Shown here: positions 7,963-16,089 of the stretch, in pieces
Layout: each line of letters opens with the position of its first letter
Position numbering within the stretch: the stretch's first letter is position 1
Assembly: GCF_016526145.1 (NCBI RefSeq)
Contig: NZ_JADDUE010000001.1
Location: 1-64,000, forward strand
From: Saccharopolyspora galaxeae
GTDB taxonomy: Bacteria > Actinomycetota > Actinomycetes > Mycobacteriales > Pseudonocardiaceae
Direction of reading: 5' to 3'
Length of the DNA: 64,000 nucleotides
Made by a program: the position numbers and the translations under genes
Notes under the pieces: generated by a model
Told to the model about the DNA's origin: nothing
Seen by the model: only the letters and a program-made list of their open reading frames with translations
The model's database searches: none

Positions 7963-8061
7963 CTGAGCCCTCCGGGGTGCGGATTCGGTTGTGTCTCGCG
8001 AGCACGCACCGAATCGCTCGGCTGATCCGATGTGCGACCCGGACGGGCAACTCCCAGACTC

Positions 8062-8082
8062 GGATAATCATGATAATGATCC
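8062..8082. promoter_or_regulatory. AT-rich motif between divergent genes, candidate operator
   Basis: Within a GC-rich intergenic region, GGATAATCATGATAATGATCC stands out: it has GGAT/ATCC ends, a central ATCATGAT palindrome and two ATAATsATs direct repeats. It lies 100 bases upstream of the porter operon and 143 bases upstream of the FAD oxidase. No regulator is encoded beside it. Confidence 0.4.
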
Positions 8083-8224
8083 ATGCCCAGCGTCGAGTCA
8101 AGGACGCGTCGCCTACCGCTCCGGCGGGCCGCTGTCAACAGTCGGCGGGCACTGGTCGATCCCCGGCCCAGGCGATTGCCTGGTGCGCACAGCGATCTCG
8201 CAACCGACCAAGAGGTGAACGGCC

Positions 8225-9670
8225 ATGGCGGTACGGCTCAGGACCCTGGGCACCGCGGAGATCAGCGGTGAAACGACCCTGTCCGACGAGGTGCTCGCCG
8301 AGCTGCGCACCGCCTTCCGCGGCCCCCTGATCGGCCCCGATGACGACCGGTACGAGAAGGCGTGCGTGGTGCAGAACGGCATGTTCCGGCGCAGCCCCGG
8401 TTTGATCGTGCGCTGCACCGGCACCGCCGACGTCGTGGACGCGGTGCGGCTCGCCCGCGAGCACGACCTGCTGATCGCGGTGCGCGGCGGCGGGCACAGC
8501 ATCGCCGGGCACAGCATCCACGACGGGGCGCTGCTGATCGACCTGTCCGGGATGCGCTCGGTCACGGTGGACCCCGCGCTGCGCACGGTGCGGGTGCAGG
8601 GCGGCGCGACCTGGGGCGATGTGGACCGGGAGGCGCAGCTGTTCGGACTCGCGGTGCCCGGCGGCATCGTCTCCAGCACCGGTGTCGGCGGGCTCACGCT
8701 CGGCGGCGGCATCGGCTGGTTGCACCGCAAGTACGGGTTGACCTGCGACAACCTTCGGTCCGCCGAGGTCGTCACGGCCACCGGCAAAGTGCTGCGGGTC
8801 GACGAGGACAACCACCCCGAACTGCTTTGGGGGCTGCGCGGCGGTGGCGGCAACTTCGGCATCGTGACCGCTTTCGAGTTCGACGCGCACCCCGTCGGCC
8901 CGGTCGTGTGGAACGGCACCGCGATCTACCCGGCGGCCAACGCCGAACGGGTGCTGCGCTTCTGGCGGGACTGGACCACCGACCTGCCGGACGAGATCAC
9001 CACGCGGGCGGTGCGCTGGACCACGCCCACCGACCCGCACTTGCCGCCGGAGCTGCACGACCAGGACGTGCTGATCATCGGGGCGCTGCACGCCGGAGGC
9101 ACCGCGGACGGCGAACGCGCGCTCGCACCGATGCGGCGGTTCGGGACCCCGCTGGTCGACCTCAGCGGGCCGACGCCGTACCGCGCGGTGCAGTCGATGC
9201 TCGACCCGTTCTTCCCGAAGGGCGAACTGCTCAGCTACTGGAAATCGACGTACTGCCGGGAGCTCGACGACGCCGTGCTCGACCTCGTGCTGCGCAGCGC
9301 ACTGGAGCGGCCGCACCCGCGAACGATGGTGCACGTGCCGCTGCTGGGCGGCGCGGCCGGGCGGATCCCGGAAACCGCGACGGCGTTCGGCGACCGCAGC
9401 CCGCAGTACATGCTCAGCTTCGACGCGAACTGGACCGACGCGGCCGACACCGACCGCGCGGTGCGGTGGGTCCGGGACGTGCTCGCGGAGGCCGGAGCGC
9501 AGCCTTCGGCGACCGGGACTTACCTGAACTTCAGCGGGGAAGCGGTGCTCGACCCTGGTGCGCGGATGGCCGCCTACGGGCCGAACCTGGAGCGGCTGGG
9601 CCGGTTGAAAGCGACCTACGACCCGGAGAACCGTTTCCGGCTGAACAACAACATCCCACCGGCGAGCTGA
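8225..9670 (+). CDS. FAD-binding oxidase, berberine-bridge type
   Basis: 481-residue oxidase. The N-terminal PCMH-type FAD domain (about 40-215) includes VRGGGHSIAGHS, where His91 is the usual 8-alpha covalent FAD attachment site, followed by GGLTLGGGIGWL. The C-terminal BBE segment ends in YLNFSGE...LGRLKATYDPENRFRLNNNI. The Cys that forms the second FAD bond in bicovalent members is replaced by Ser/Thr in GIVSSTGVGG, so the flavin is probably monocovalently bound. Such enzymes oxidise sugars, alkaloids or polyketide alcohols using O2. GAGGTGAA precedes the ATG at 8225. No signal peptide is seen. It is divergent from the aromatic-acid porter operon and convergent with the DJ-1-like gene, with one base between the stops. 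Confidence 0.9.
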   Translation: MAVRLRTLGTAEISGETTLSDEVLAELRTAFRGPLIGPDDDRYEKACVVQNGMFRRSPGLIVRCTGTADVVDAVRLAREHDLLIAVRGGGHSIAGHSIHDGALLIDLSGMRSVTVDPALRTVRVQGGATWGDVDREAQLFGLAVPGGIVSSTGVGGLTLGGGIGWLHRKYGLTCDNLRSAEVVTATGKVLRVDEDNHPELLWGLRGGGGNFGIVTAFEFDAHPVGPVVWNGTAIYPAANAERVLRFWRDWTTDLPDEITTRAVRWTTPTDPHLPPELHDQDVLIIGALHAGGTADGERALAPMRRFGTPLVDLSGPTPYRAVQSMLDPFFPKGELLSYWKSTYCRELDDAVLDLVLRSALERPHPRTMVHVPLLGGAAGRIPETATAFGDRSPQYMLSFDANWTDAADTDRAVRWVRDVLAEAGAQPSATGTYLNFSGEAVLDPGARMAAYGPNLERLGRLKATYDPENRFRLNNNIPPAS

Positions 9671-9671
9671 T

Positions 9672-10262
9672 TCACACCGGCGGCGCGGGGTCGTACTGGA
9701 TGCCGCCGCGGACTTCGGCGGCTCGTTCCGGCGAGGACAACCGAGCCACCAAGTGCAGCGCCATGTCGATGCCCGCCGAGATCCCCGCCGAGGTGACCAC
9801 GTCGCCGTCGTCGACGAACCGGTCGTCCGGGCGCACTTCGACGGTCGGGTCGAGTTCGCCCAACCGCGCCAACGACGCCCGATGCGTGGTGGCCGGGCGA
9901 CCGCGGAGCAGGCCCGCTGCGGCGTACACCAGCGAGCCGGTGCACACGCTGGTCATCAGCGGCACCGACGCGCGCTGCTCGCGCACCCAATCGAGGTGCT
10001 GCTCGTCCGTGAGCAGCGGACGGGTGCCCCGGCCGCCGGGGTGCAGCAGCACCTCGTACTCCGGGGCGGCGGCGAAGGAATGCTGCGCGAGCACCGTCAG
10101 CCCCTTCGCGCACTCCACCCGGCCGCCATCGCGGGCCAGCGTCGAGACCGCGTAGCCGTCGCCGGGGAAGTTGCGCGTCCAGTAGGACAGCACCTCCCAC
10201 GGCCCGATCGCGTCGAGTTCTTCGACCTGGGGAAACAGCAGAACGCCGAGGTGCCGGACCAT
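9672..10262 (-). CDS. DJ-1/PfpI-family protein
   Basis: 196-residue protein of the class-I glutamine-amidotransferase-like fold. Seen: start VRHLGVLLFPQVEELDAIGP with the conserved Glu in the first helix, HPGG-RGTR at 74-81, and the nucleophile elbow SVCTGSLVYAAAGLL with Cys107. ThiJ, isonitrile hydratases and the ligand domains of GlxA-type AraC regulators share this arrangement; no AraC DNA-binding domain follows here. The ATG at 10262 overlaps the TGA of the amidohydrolase gene (ATGA), so the two are cotranslated, hinting at a role in the same nitrogen-compound pathway (inference). Confidence 0.85.
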   Translation of the reverse strand: MVRHLGVLLFPQVEELDAIGPWEVLSYWTRNFPGDGYAVSTLARDGGRVECAKGLTVLAQHSFAAAPEYEVLLHPGGRGTRPLLTDEQHLDWVREQRASVPLMTSVCTGSLVYAAAGLLRGRPATTHRASLARLGELDPTVEVRPDDRFVDDGDVVTSAGISAGIDMALHLVARLSSPERAAEVRGGIQYDPAPPV

Positions 10263-11596
10263 CACGCCGCCCGCAGGTGCTGTGCGGCGGTGCGCGCGGT
10301 GGCCTGCACGGCGCGGCGGTCGACGCGGGTCGGTTCGCGGTCGTGCAGCACTTCCGCACCGGCCACCCACACGTCGCGCACGCTGCGCGAACCGGCCGCC
10401 CACACCAGGTTCGACAGCAGCTGCTCGTCCGGGGTGTCCAACCCGGTCGCGAACGCGGGGTTGTCCACGTCGAGGTGCACGACATCCGCCCAGTTGCCGG
10501 GTTCGAGCGAGCCGATGTCGTCGCGGTGCAGCGCCCTGGCGCCGCCGCGAGTGGCCGCCAGCAGCGCGGAGCGCGCGCTCAGCGCCGTCGCGTCACCCCG
10601 GGACAGCCGGGCGAGCATCCCCGCGAGCTGCACTTCCTCCCACAGGTCCAGGTCGTCGTTGCTGGACGGCCCGTCGGTGCCCAGCCCGACCGGGATGCCG
10701 GCGGCGAGCATGTCGACCAGCCGCGCGGTTCCCGAAGCCAGCTTCGCGTTCGAGCCGGGGCAGTGCGCGATCCCGGTGCCGCGGCGGGCGAACAGCGCGA
10801 GGTCCGCGTCCGACATGTGCACGCAGTGCGCGGCGAGGACCCGGCCGTCCAGCACGCCGACCTTGTCCAGCAGCGCGGGCACCGAGCCGAACCGCTCCCG
10901 CTGCTCCACGTCCTCGTCGGCGGCTTCGGCGACGTGCGTCTGCACCAGCGCGCCGCGCTGCTGCGCCGACTCGCCGATGGTCTGCAACGCCTCCGGCGGC
11001 AGCGTGTAGGCGGAGTGCGCGCCGTAGCCCAGCTCGACCCGGTCGGCCGGGCCGAACCGCAGGCCGTCCGCGTCGATCCACCGGCTGATGTCCTCGACCA
11101 CGCGCTGCCAGGACCCGACGCCCTCCAGGCCCGGTGCCGCGATCACCGCGGGGCCGAGCACCAGCCGCGACCCGACCGCGAGCACCGCCTCGACCACCGA
11201 CTCCCCGGAGAAGTACATCTCCGCGCTGGTGGTGACCCCGGCGCGCAGCATCTCCACGGCACCCAGCTCCATGCCCGCGCGGATGTCCGCGGGCCGCAGC
11301 CGCGCCTCGGCGGGCCAGATCACTTCCTGCAGCCAGCGCAGCAGCGGCAGATCGCCGCCCATCCCGCGCAACAGCGTCATCGGGCTGTGCGCGTGCGCGT
11401 TGATCAGGCCGGGCAGCAGGATGCCGCCGCACTCCCGCACATCGCTGTCCGCGGGCCGCGGCGGGGCGTCGGTGCGCGGCCCGCAGAACAGGACCCGGCC
11501 CTGCTCGTCGACGTCGAGCACGGCATCCCGGATCACTGAGCACGCCGCGTCGCACGGGAGCGCGACCGGGGCGTGCAGGCGCAGAGCTGTGGGCAT
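10262..11596 (-). CDS. amidohydrolase, chlorohydrolase / cytosine-deaminase-like family
   Basis: 444-residue metal-dependent hydrolase of the TIM-barrel amidohydrolase superfamily. Ligands are visible: GLINAHAHSPM (His68, His70), QTHVAE, LAAHCVH and GTDGPSSNDDLDL. The order and GSLEPGNWADVV-LDVDNP tail match the ATZ/TRZ branch, which includes S-adenosylhomocysteine/MTA deaminases, 8-oxoguanine deaminase and triazine hydrolases. It probably deaminates a purine-like or heterocyclic compound. The chosen ATG at 11596 fits the family N-terminus; another ATG lies at 11605. It is upstream of, and overlaps, the DJ-1-like gene. A triple hairpin repeat occupies the space between it and the preceding response-regulator gene. 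Confidence 0.88.
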   Translation of the reverse strand: MPTALRLHAPVALPCDAACSVIRDAVLDVDEQGRVLFCGPRTDAPPRPADSDVRECGGILLPGLINAHAHSPMTLLRGMGGDLPLLRWLQEVIWPAEARLRPADIRAGMELGAVEMLRAGVTTSAEMYFSGESVVEAVLAVGSRLVLGPAVIAAPGLEGVGSWQRVVEDISRWIDADGLRFGPADRVELGYGAHSAYTLPPEALQTIGESAQQRGALVQTHVAEAADEDVEQRERFGSVPALLDKVGVLDGRVLAAHCVHMSDADLALFARRGTGIAHCPGSNAKLASGTARLVDMLAAGIPVGLGTDGPSSNDDLDLWEEVQLAGMLARLSRGDATALSARSALLAATRGGARALHRDDIGSLEPGNWADVVHLDVDNPAFATGLDTPDEQLLSNLVWAAGSRSVRDVWVAGAEVLHDREPTRVDRRAVQATARTAAQHLRAA

Positions 11597-11627
11597 GTCC
11601 CGCATTCTCCCGAAGCCGGTCCCGCGG

Positions 11628-11707
11628 GACGCCGATGGCTCGGCCATCCACAAGGACACCGATGGCTCGGCCATCCATCGGACGCCGATGGCTCAGTCAT
11701 CCATCAG
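11628..11707. repeat. three tandem 26-27-bp hairpin-forming repeats
   Basis: Units 11628-11654, 11655-11680 and 11681-11707 share GAC-x-CCGATGGCTCGGCCATCCA. In each, GATGGC and GCCATC form a small stem around TCG; copy 3 has changes (TCAGTCATC). Copy 3 overlaps the last codons and stop of the response-regulator gene, and the array fills most of the gap to the amidohydrolase start. Confidence 0.85.
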
Positions 11708-12352
11708 TCCGCTGCGCCAGGCCCAGGACGCGGTTTCCACCCGGTTGCGCGCGGAGATCTTGGACTGGGCCGCGGCCAGGTGGGTCTTCACCGTGGACAG
11801 CGACATGTACAGCTCCGAGCCGATCTCGATGTTGGTGAGCCCGCGCGCGACCGCGCGGACCACGTCCAGCTCCCGCTCGGTCAGCTCGTCGTGCGGCTGC
11901 GGCACGGCGCGGCGCGGTTTCTGCTGCGGCTGCTCGAAGTGCTTCAGCAGCCGGACCGTGATCTGCGGCGACACCAACGCGTCCCCGCGCACGGCCGCGT
12001 TGATCGCTTCCACCAGCAGCGCGGGCCCGGCGTCCTTGAGCAGGAAACCGCTGGCACCGTTGGACAGCGCCGTGGCCACGTACTCGTCGAGGTCGAACGT
12101 GGTGACCACCACGACCTTGATCGGGTCGGCCACGCCGGGGCCGGTGAGCTGCTTGGTCGCCTCCAGACCGTCCAGCCCGGGCATCCGGATGTCCATCAGG
12201 CACACGTCCGGGCGCAGCTCGCGGGCGCGCTGCACCGCGTCCACGCCGTTGGCCACATCGGCGACGACCTCGATGCCCTCCTGCGAATCCAGGATCATCC
12301 GGAATCCCGCCCGCACCATTTCCTGATCGTCGGCGATCAACACCCGGATCAT
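11693..12352 (-). CDS. NarL/FixJ-type two-component response regulator
   Basis: 219-residue cytosolic transcription factor. The receiver domain (1-120) has the acidic pair Asp8-Asp9, phospho-acceptor Asp54 in CLMDIRMPG, a Thr in VVTTFD and the Lys in GFLLKD. The C-terminal LuxR-type helix-turn-helix contains LTERELDVVRAVARGLTNIEI and MSLSTVKTHLAAAQSKI. The start ATG at 12352 begins directly with MIRVLIADDQ; GGGAGG lies 11 bases upstream. It follows its histidine kinase gene by about 110 bases on the same strand. Target genes are unknown; the following amidohydrolase is a possibility. Confidence 0.93.
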   Translation of the reverse strand: MIRVLIADDQEMVRAGFRMILDSQEGIEVVADVANGVDAVQRARELRPDVCLMDIRMPGLDGLEATKQLTGPGVADPIKVVVVTTFDLDEYVATALSNGASGFLLKDAGPALLVEAINAAVRGDALVSPQITVRLLKHFEQPQQKPRRAVPQPHDELTERELDVVRAVARGLTNIEIGSELYMSLSTVKTHLAAAQSKISARNRVETASWAWRSGLMDD

Positions 12353-12464
12353 CCTGAAACCCGCCTCCCGGCCTGGTCGTGACATGACTTCGATTCGTCG
12401 AACGGCCCGCGCGGCGGAACCCCGGTCCCGTCTCGTCCGGCGGCCGCCGAGCGGTCCGCGGTGC

Positions 12465-14186
12465 TCACTCGGCCTCCTGCTCGGCCAGCGGCAACCACGC
12501 CTCCACGCGCCAGCCGGCGCGTTCCCCGGGCCCGGCGCTGAACCGGCCGCCGAGCAGCTCGATCCGCTCCCGCATCCCGACGAGACCGTAGCCGCCCGAC
12601 CCGCCGACCGGGGCGGTGCTGCGCCCGGTTCCGTTGTCGGTGATCCGGACGTGCAGGTGCTCGTGCGGGGAGCGGACCAGCACGCGCACGTGCGTGACGT
12701 CGGTGCCGTGCTTCTCGGCGTTGGTCAGCGATTCCTGCACCAGCCGCAGCGCGGAGCGCGCGACCTCCTGCGGCACCTCGTTGACCAGCTCCAGGGTCAG
12801 CGCGACCTCCGGACCGGCCTTCTCGACCAGTGCGGAGAGGTCGGCGTGCAGGTCGGTGCTGGCGTGCTCGGCCGGGCTGCTTCCCGCGGGCTCCGCGCCG
12901 CGCATGCTCGCGACCAGCCTGCGCATCGCGACCAGCGCCTCGGTTCCGCTGTTGGCGATCTTGTCCAGCGCGTCGGCCGCCGCCTCCGGTTGCTTGCCCG
13001 CCACCATCTGCGCCGCCTGCGCCTGCACGACGATGCCGGTGACGTGGTGCGCGACGATGTCGTGCAGTTCCCTGGCAAGCGCCAAGCGCTCGGTCTGCTG
13101 CGCCTGCTCCACCGCGACGTGCACCGTTCGGTTCCTTTCTCCGTCCCTGGCCCGGAAGTACATCCCGGCGCCGACCGACAGCGCCAGCAGCAGCGCCCCG
13201 AGCGCGAGCAGCTGGGCGATCGTCGACAGCTCCTGCCCGCGCACCGCGAACAGCACCGCGAACAGCGCAGCGACGACCAGCGCGCCCACTGCCCAGCAGG
13301 CTTTGCGCACGTCCGGGTAGCGGGTCGCGAACGCCACCAGCAGCATCGCCGCGACCACCGCGGTCAGCGGCAGCGGCAGCGGATCCAGCAGCGCCGTGCG
13401 GCTCAGCGAGCCGCCGACCAGCCGATCGGCGACGCCCATGAACGCCAGCGCGCTCGCGCCCAGCAGCGCCGACTCCACCGGCCGCAACGGGGCGATCACC
13501 GCCAGCGCCGCCAGCACCACCGCGCCCAGCAGCATCGGCAGCCGTCCGGCCGAGCCGATGCCGCCGTTGCCGAACTCCACGAACAGCAGCACCGACAGGC
13601 CCGCCATCATCGGCCACTGACGGCGCAGCAACTGCACCAGCGGAGTCGAGTTCAACCGCAGGCTCTGGCCGCGCAGGTAGCTACCGGTACCGACTGCGAG
13701 CACGCACTCCAGCACCCCGAAGGCCACCAGCTGCGACTCGCTCCAAGCTGCCTCGTACGGCCGCAGGTGCAGCGAGATCAGGAAGGCCGACGCGAGCAGA
13801 CCGGTCACCGGCGCGGCTTTGGCCGCGGGCAACCGCCGGTGCACGTACAGCACCAGCAGCACTCCGCCGATGTTCTCGGTCGGCAGGATCGGACCGAACG
13901 GCTGCAGGTAGGGAACGGCGCCGGTCACGTTGACCACGAGCGAACTCAGCACCAGCACGCCTGCCGCGGCCGCCCCGCACAACGCCGGATACGCGCGGCC
14001 GCGCACCGCGAGCAGCGCGAACAGCGCCAGCCCCGGCACCAGGACCAGGTCCGCAGTGGAGTGCAGCGCGGAAAGCACGCTGTCGATGCAGCACAGGATC
14101 GTCAGCACGGTCGCGGGCAGCCACGGGCCGAGCACCACGCGGCGCAGGCGCCGCCGCCACGGCTGAGTCGTCGGGCTGGAGCTCAC
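12465..14186 (-). CDS. membrane sensor histidine kinase (HisKA_3 / NarX-like)
   Basis: 573-residue kinase. About the first 350 residues are almost entirely hydrophobic segments (roughly ten to twelve helices) with short loops, so the signal is likely sensed in or at the membrane. The dimerisation and phospho-acceptor segment RLALARELHDIVAHHVTGI (His near residue 375) is the HisKA_3 type that pairs with NarL regulators. The ATPase domain shows the N box ESLTNAEKHG, ITDNGTG, and GGYGLVGMRERIELLGG. The GTG start at 14186 has AAGG upstream. Its partner regulator lies immediately downstream. In related actinobacterial pairs the neighbours are often ABC exporters, but the ABC exporter here is 3 kb away. 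Confidence 0.92.
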   Translation of the reverse strand: MSSSPTTQPWRRRLRRVVLGPWLPATVLTILCCIDSVLSALHSTADLVLVPGLALFALLAVRGRAYPALCGAAAAGVLVLSSLVVNVTGAVPYLQPFGPILPTENIGGVLLVLYVHRRLPAAKAAPVTGLLASAFLISLHLRPYEAAWSESQLVAFGVLECVLAVGTGSYLRGQSLRLNSTPLVQLLRRQWPMMAGLSVLLFVEFGNGGIGSAGRLPMLLGAVVLAALAVIAPLRPVESALLGASALAFMGVADRLVGGSLSRTALLDPLPLPLTAVVAAMLLVAFATRYPDVRKACWAVGALVVAALFAVLFAVRGQELSTIAQLLALGALLLALSVGAGMYFRARDGERNRTVHVAVEQAQQTERLALARELHDIVAHHVTGIVVQAQAAQMVAGKQPEAAADALDKIANSGTEALVAMRRLVASMRGAEPAGSSPAEHASTDLHADLSALVEKAGPEVALTLELVNEVPQEVARSALRLVQESLTNAEKHGTDVTHVRVLVRSPHEHLHVRITDNGTGRSTAPVGGSGGYGLVGMRERIELLGGRFSAGPGERAGWRVEAWLPLAEQEAE

Positions 14187-14429
14187 GCGGCGACCTTAGT
14201 GCCCGCCCCGGACCGGGCGGATTGGCCGATGGGCTCCGGCCACCCCGGCCGAACGGTCCGAAGACCGCTGCCGCAGCGCACCGGGCGCGCCGCGGCGGGC
14301 ACCCACACGTCGCAGCGAGCCGCGAAAACCGCGCCGGAAGGCCGCCCGTACCAGCCACCCGGCCGATTCGCCGCAGCCCCGTGCCCGGCGACGCTGAGGT
14401 CACAAGCTCGAAACAGGGGAGGACGAGCC

Positions 14430-14561
14430 ATGTTCGCCACCGCAATCAGCACCGCTGGAACCGTCGTCGCACTCGGCGTCCTGGTCTTGATGGCCGCCGG
14501 GTCCGTGCTCAACGACATCACCGAGGCCGTGCAGGACCGTCGTTACGGAACCCGCTCGTAG
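14430..14561 (+). CDS. 43-residue single-helix membrane peptide
   Basis: A short gene with an excellent ribosome-binding site (GGGGAGG, 7 bases before the ATG). The product is one hydrophobic helix (residues about 8-26, with TVVALGVLVLMAAGSVL) followed by a charged tail ITEAVQDRRYGTRS, so the N-terminus is probably outside and the C-terminus in the cytoplasm. I do not recognise a family. The last 19 bases overlap the 3' end of trmB on the opposite strand. The upstream 240 bases, shared with the divergent histidine kinase gene, show no clear operator. Good codon use and the strong RBS make it more likely than a chance frame. Confidence 0.6.
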   Translation: MFATAISTAGTVVALGVLVLMAAGSVLNDITEAVQDRRYGTRS

Positions 14562-15259
14562 ATCAGGTCGTGGATCACGCGGCCCTCGTCGTGCGCGCGG
14601 TTCTCGAACTTCGTGACCGGACGCCACGAAGGCCGGGGCGCCCAGCCGCCCGCCGCGTCGGCGTACCGGTTGCGCAGCGCCGGTTCGGCGTCGCAGACCT
14701 CGCGCATCTGCTCGGCGTAGTGGTCCCAGTCCGTGGCCAGGTGCAGGTAGCCGCCCGGGGCCAGCCGGGACGCGATCAGCTCGACGACGCCGGGCTGCAC
14801 CAGCCGCCGCTTGTGGTGGCGCTTCTTCGGCCACGGGTCCGGGAAGAAGATCCGCACCCCCGCCAGGGCGGACGGGGCGAGGTGCTCGCGCAGCAGCACG
14901 ACCGCGTCGCCGCGCAGCAACCGCAGGTTCGCGAGTTCCAGCGACTCGGCGCGCAGCAGCAGCTGTGCAAGACCGGGCTTGTAGACCTCGACGGCGAGGT
15001 GGTCGACCGCCGGGTCGGCCGCGGCCAGTCGCGCGGTCGTCTCGCCCATCCCGGAGCCGATCTCCAGCACCAGCGGAGCCGATCGGCCGAACCACGCTTC
15101 GGTGTCCAGCCCTCCCGCGGGCAGCTCACCGACATCGGCGCCCAGGTCCGCCCACTGCCGGTCCCAGGCGCGTTGCTGGCCCGCGGTCATCCGCTCGCCG
15201 CGCTGGACGTAGCTCACGACCGTGCGGCGGTGGCGTACCTGCTGGTCAGAAGTGTTCAC
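14543..15259 (-). CDS. trmB: tRNA (guanine-N7)-methyltransferase
   Basis: Makes m7G46 in the variable loop of tRNAs using S-adenosylmethionine. The 238-residue protein shows the SAM motif LVLEIGSGMGETT, an acidic residue after the second strand (AVEVYKPGL), the hallmark FPDPWPKKRHHKRRL, LATDWDHYAE and the C-terminal TKFENRAH. The GTG at 15259 is chosen as start; a TTG at 15277 is a poor alternative. A short basic N-terminal region (RHRRTVVSYVQRGERM) resembles other actinobacterial TrmB proteins. The gene is monocistronic and convergent, overlapping the 43-residue peptide gene by 19 bases. Confidence 0.95.
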   Translation of the reverse strand: MNTSDQQVRHRRTVVSYVQRGERMTAGQQRAWDRQWADLGADVGELPAGGLDTEAWFGRSAPLVLEIGSGMGETTARLAAADPAVDHLAVEVYKPGLAQLLLRAESLELANLRLLRGDAVVLLREHLAPSALAGVRIFFPDPWPKKRHHKRRLVQPGVVELIASRLAPGGYLHLATDWDHYAEQMREVCDAEPALRNRYADAAGGWAPRPSWRPVTKFENRAHDEGRVIHDLIYERVP

Positions 15260-15295
15260 AGGACGCCAGTATCGCAAACCGGCCGGACGCGGTGA

Positions 15296-15871
15296 CTACC
15301 AGGACTCGACCTCGGGCAGCGCGGTGCGCAACCCGCCGGGACCGTCGACCGCGCGCGGTGCGGGCGGCTGGTCGGTGCTGGCGGGCACGACGTGCAGCCA
15401 GCCGGGGTGCTGATCGGTGAGGCTGACGGTGGTCGGCGCCTGCCTGCCGCCGCGTTCGGACGGGGCGTACTCCCAGTAGCCGGTCTCGCCGACGCCCGCC
15501 CACGGCACGAAGACCCAGCCGCTGCTGCCGGTCAGCAGGGCGTGCACGGCGTCCTCGACGGCGAAGCCCTCCGCCCGGGAGCCGAGCTCGCCGCGGTCCA
15601 GCGCCCGCAGCCACCAGGGGGCGGGAAGGCGGCCGCTCGGGCCGTTCAGCTGGCGGTAGAGCTCGAGCACCTTGCGCTGCGGTGCGGTGTGGATCCAGCT
15701 GCGCCGCAGCGCAGCCGGAGCGGCGGCTTGGGCGATCGCCGGTTGCGGGTGGGCTTCGGTGGCCAGCGACCACTCCAGCCGGGGAACGGGTTCCAGGTGC
15801 ACTTCCGGGGGGAACCGCCGACTCGGCAGCGGGTTGCGCCGGTCCTCGAAGCACTCGGTCGAATGCACCAT
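15296..15871 (-). CDS. hypothetical protein, 191 residues
   Basis: Not recognised. The product is soluble, proline- and tryptophan-rich, with no signal peptide or membrane helix. The middle (about 95-140) has GWVFVPWAGVGETGYWEYAP, which could be a beta-rich core; the N- and C-terminal thirds look flexible. AGGTGGG lies a few bases before the ATG at 15871, and codon use is normal, so the gene is likely real. A perfect 20-bp GC palindrome sits in its leader. It lies upstream of trmB on the same strand, 36 bases from the trmB start, so the two may be cotranscribed. Confidence 0.7.
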   Translation of the reverse strand: MVHSTECFEDRRNPLPSRRFPPEVHLEPVPRLEWSLATEAHPQPAIAQAAAPAALRRSWIHTAPQRKVLELYRQLNGPSGRLPAPWWLRALDRGELGSRAEGFAVEDAVHALLTGSSGWVFVPWAGVGETGYWEYAPSERGGRQAPTTVSLTDQHPGWLHVVPASTDQPPAPRAVDGPGGLRTALPEVESW

Positions 15872-15900
15872 GGCCCACCTATCTGCTGTTGAGGTGACAC

Positions 15901-15920
15901 GGCCGGGCGCGCGCCCGGCC
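15901..15920. repeat. 20-bp perfect GC palindrome in the leader of the 191-residue gene
   Basis: GGCCGGGCGCGCGCCCGGCC is fully self-complementary and lies 30 bases upstream of the ATG at 15871. It could form a leader hairpin or be an operator. Confidence 0.5.
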
Positions 15921-16089
15921 CGCTGCTCTCAAGCGACATTGGTTCAGAGCAAACGTCCTTACCTATCCATTACCACAACGAACCGGTCAAACGGTGGTCA
16001 CGGCCGAAATGTGTGCAAATTCTTATGCATCCGGCAGAGATGTCGTCGCTCGATTCGACAGCGCGGCCGCGAGCAGGTGAAGTAGGAGT

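Noticed and set aside
10262-11009. Overlapping plus-strand frames opposite the amidohydrolase
   Set aside because: All metal-ligand motifs lie on the minus strand; plus-strand translations are Arg/Pro/Ala-rich shadows.
11628-11707. Possible CRISPR array
   Set aside because: Units are directly contiguous without unique spacers, only three copies, and no cas genes occur in the window. The same reasoning excludes the arrays at 55382 and 62442-62567.
12384-14561. A 725-codon plus-strand frame antisense to the histidine kinase
   Set aside because: Composition is Gln/Arg/His-rich shadow sequence. Only its last 43 codons, which have their own Shine-Dalgarno, are retained as a separate small gene.
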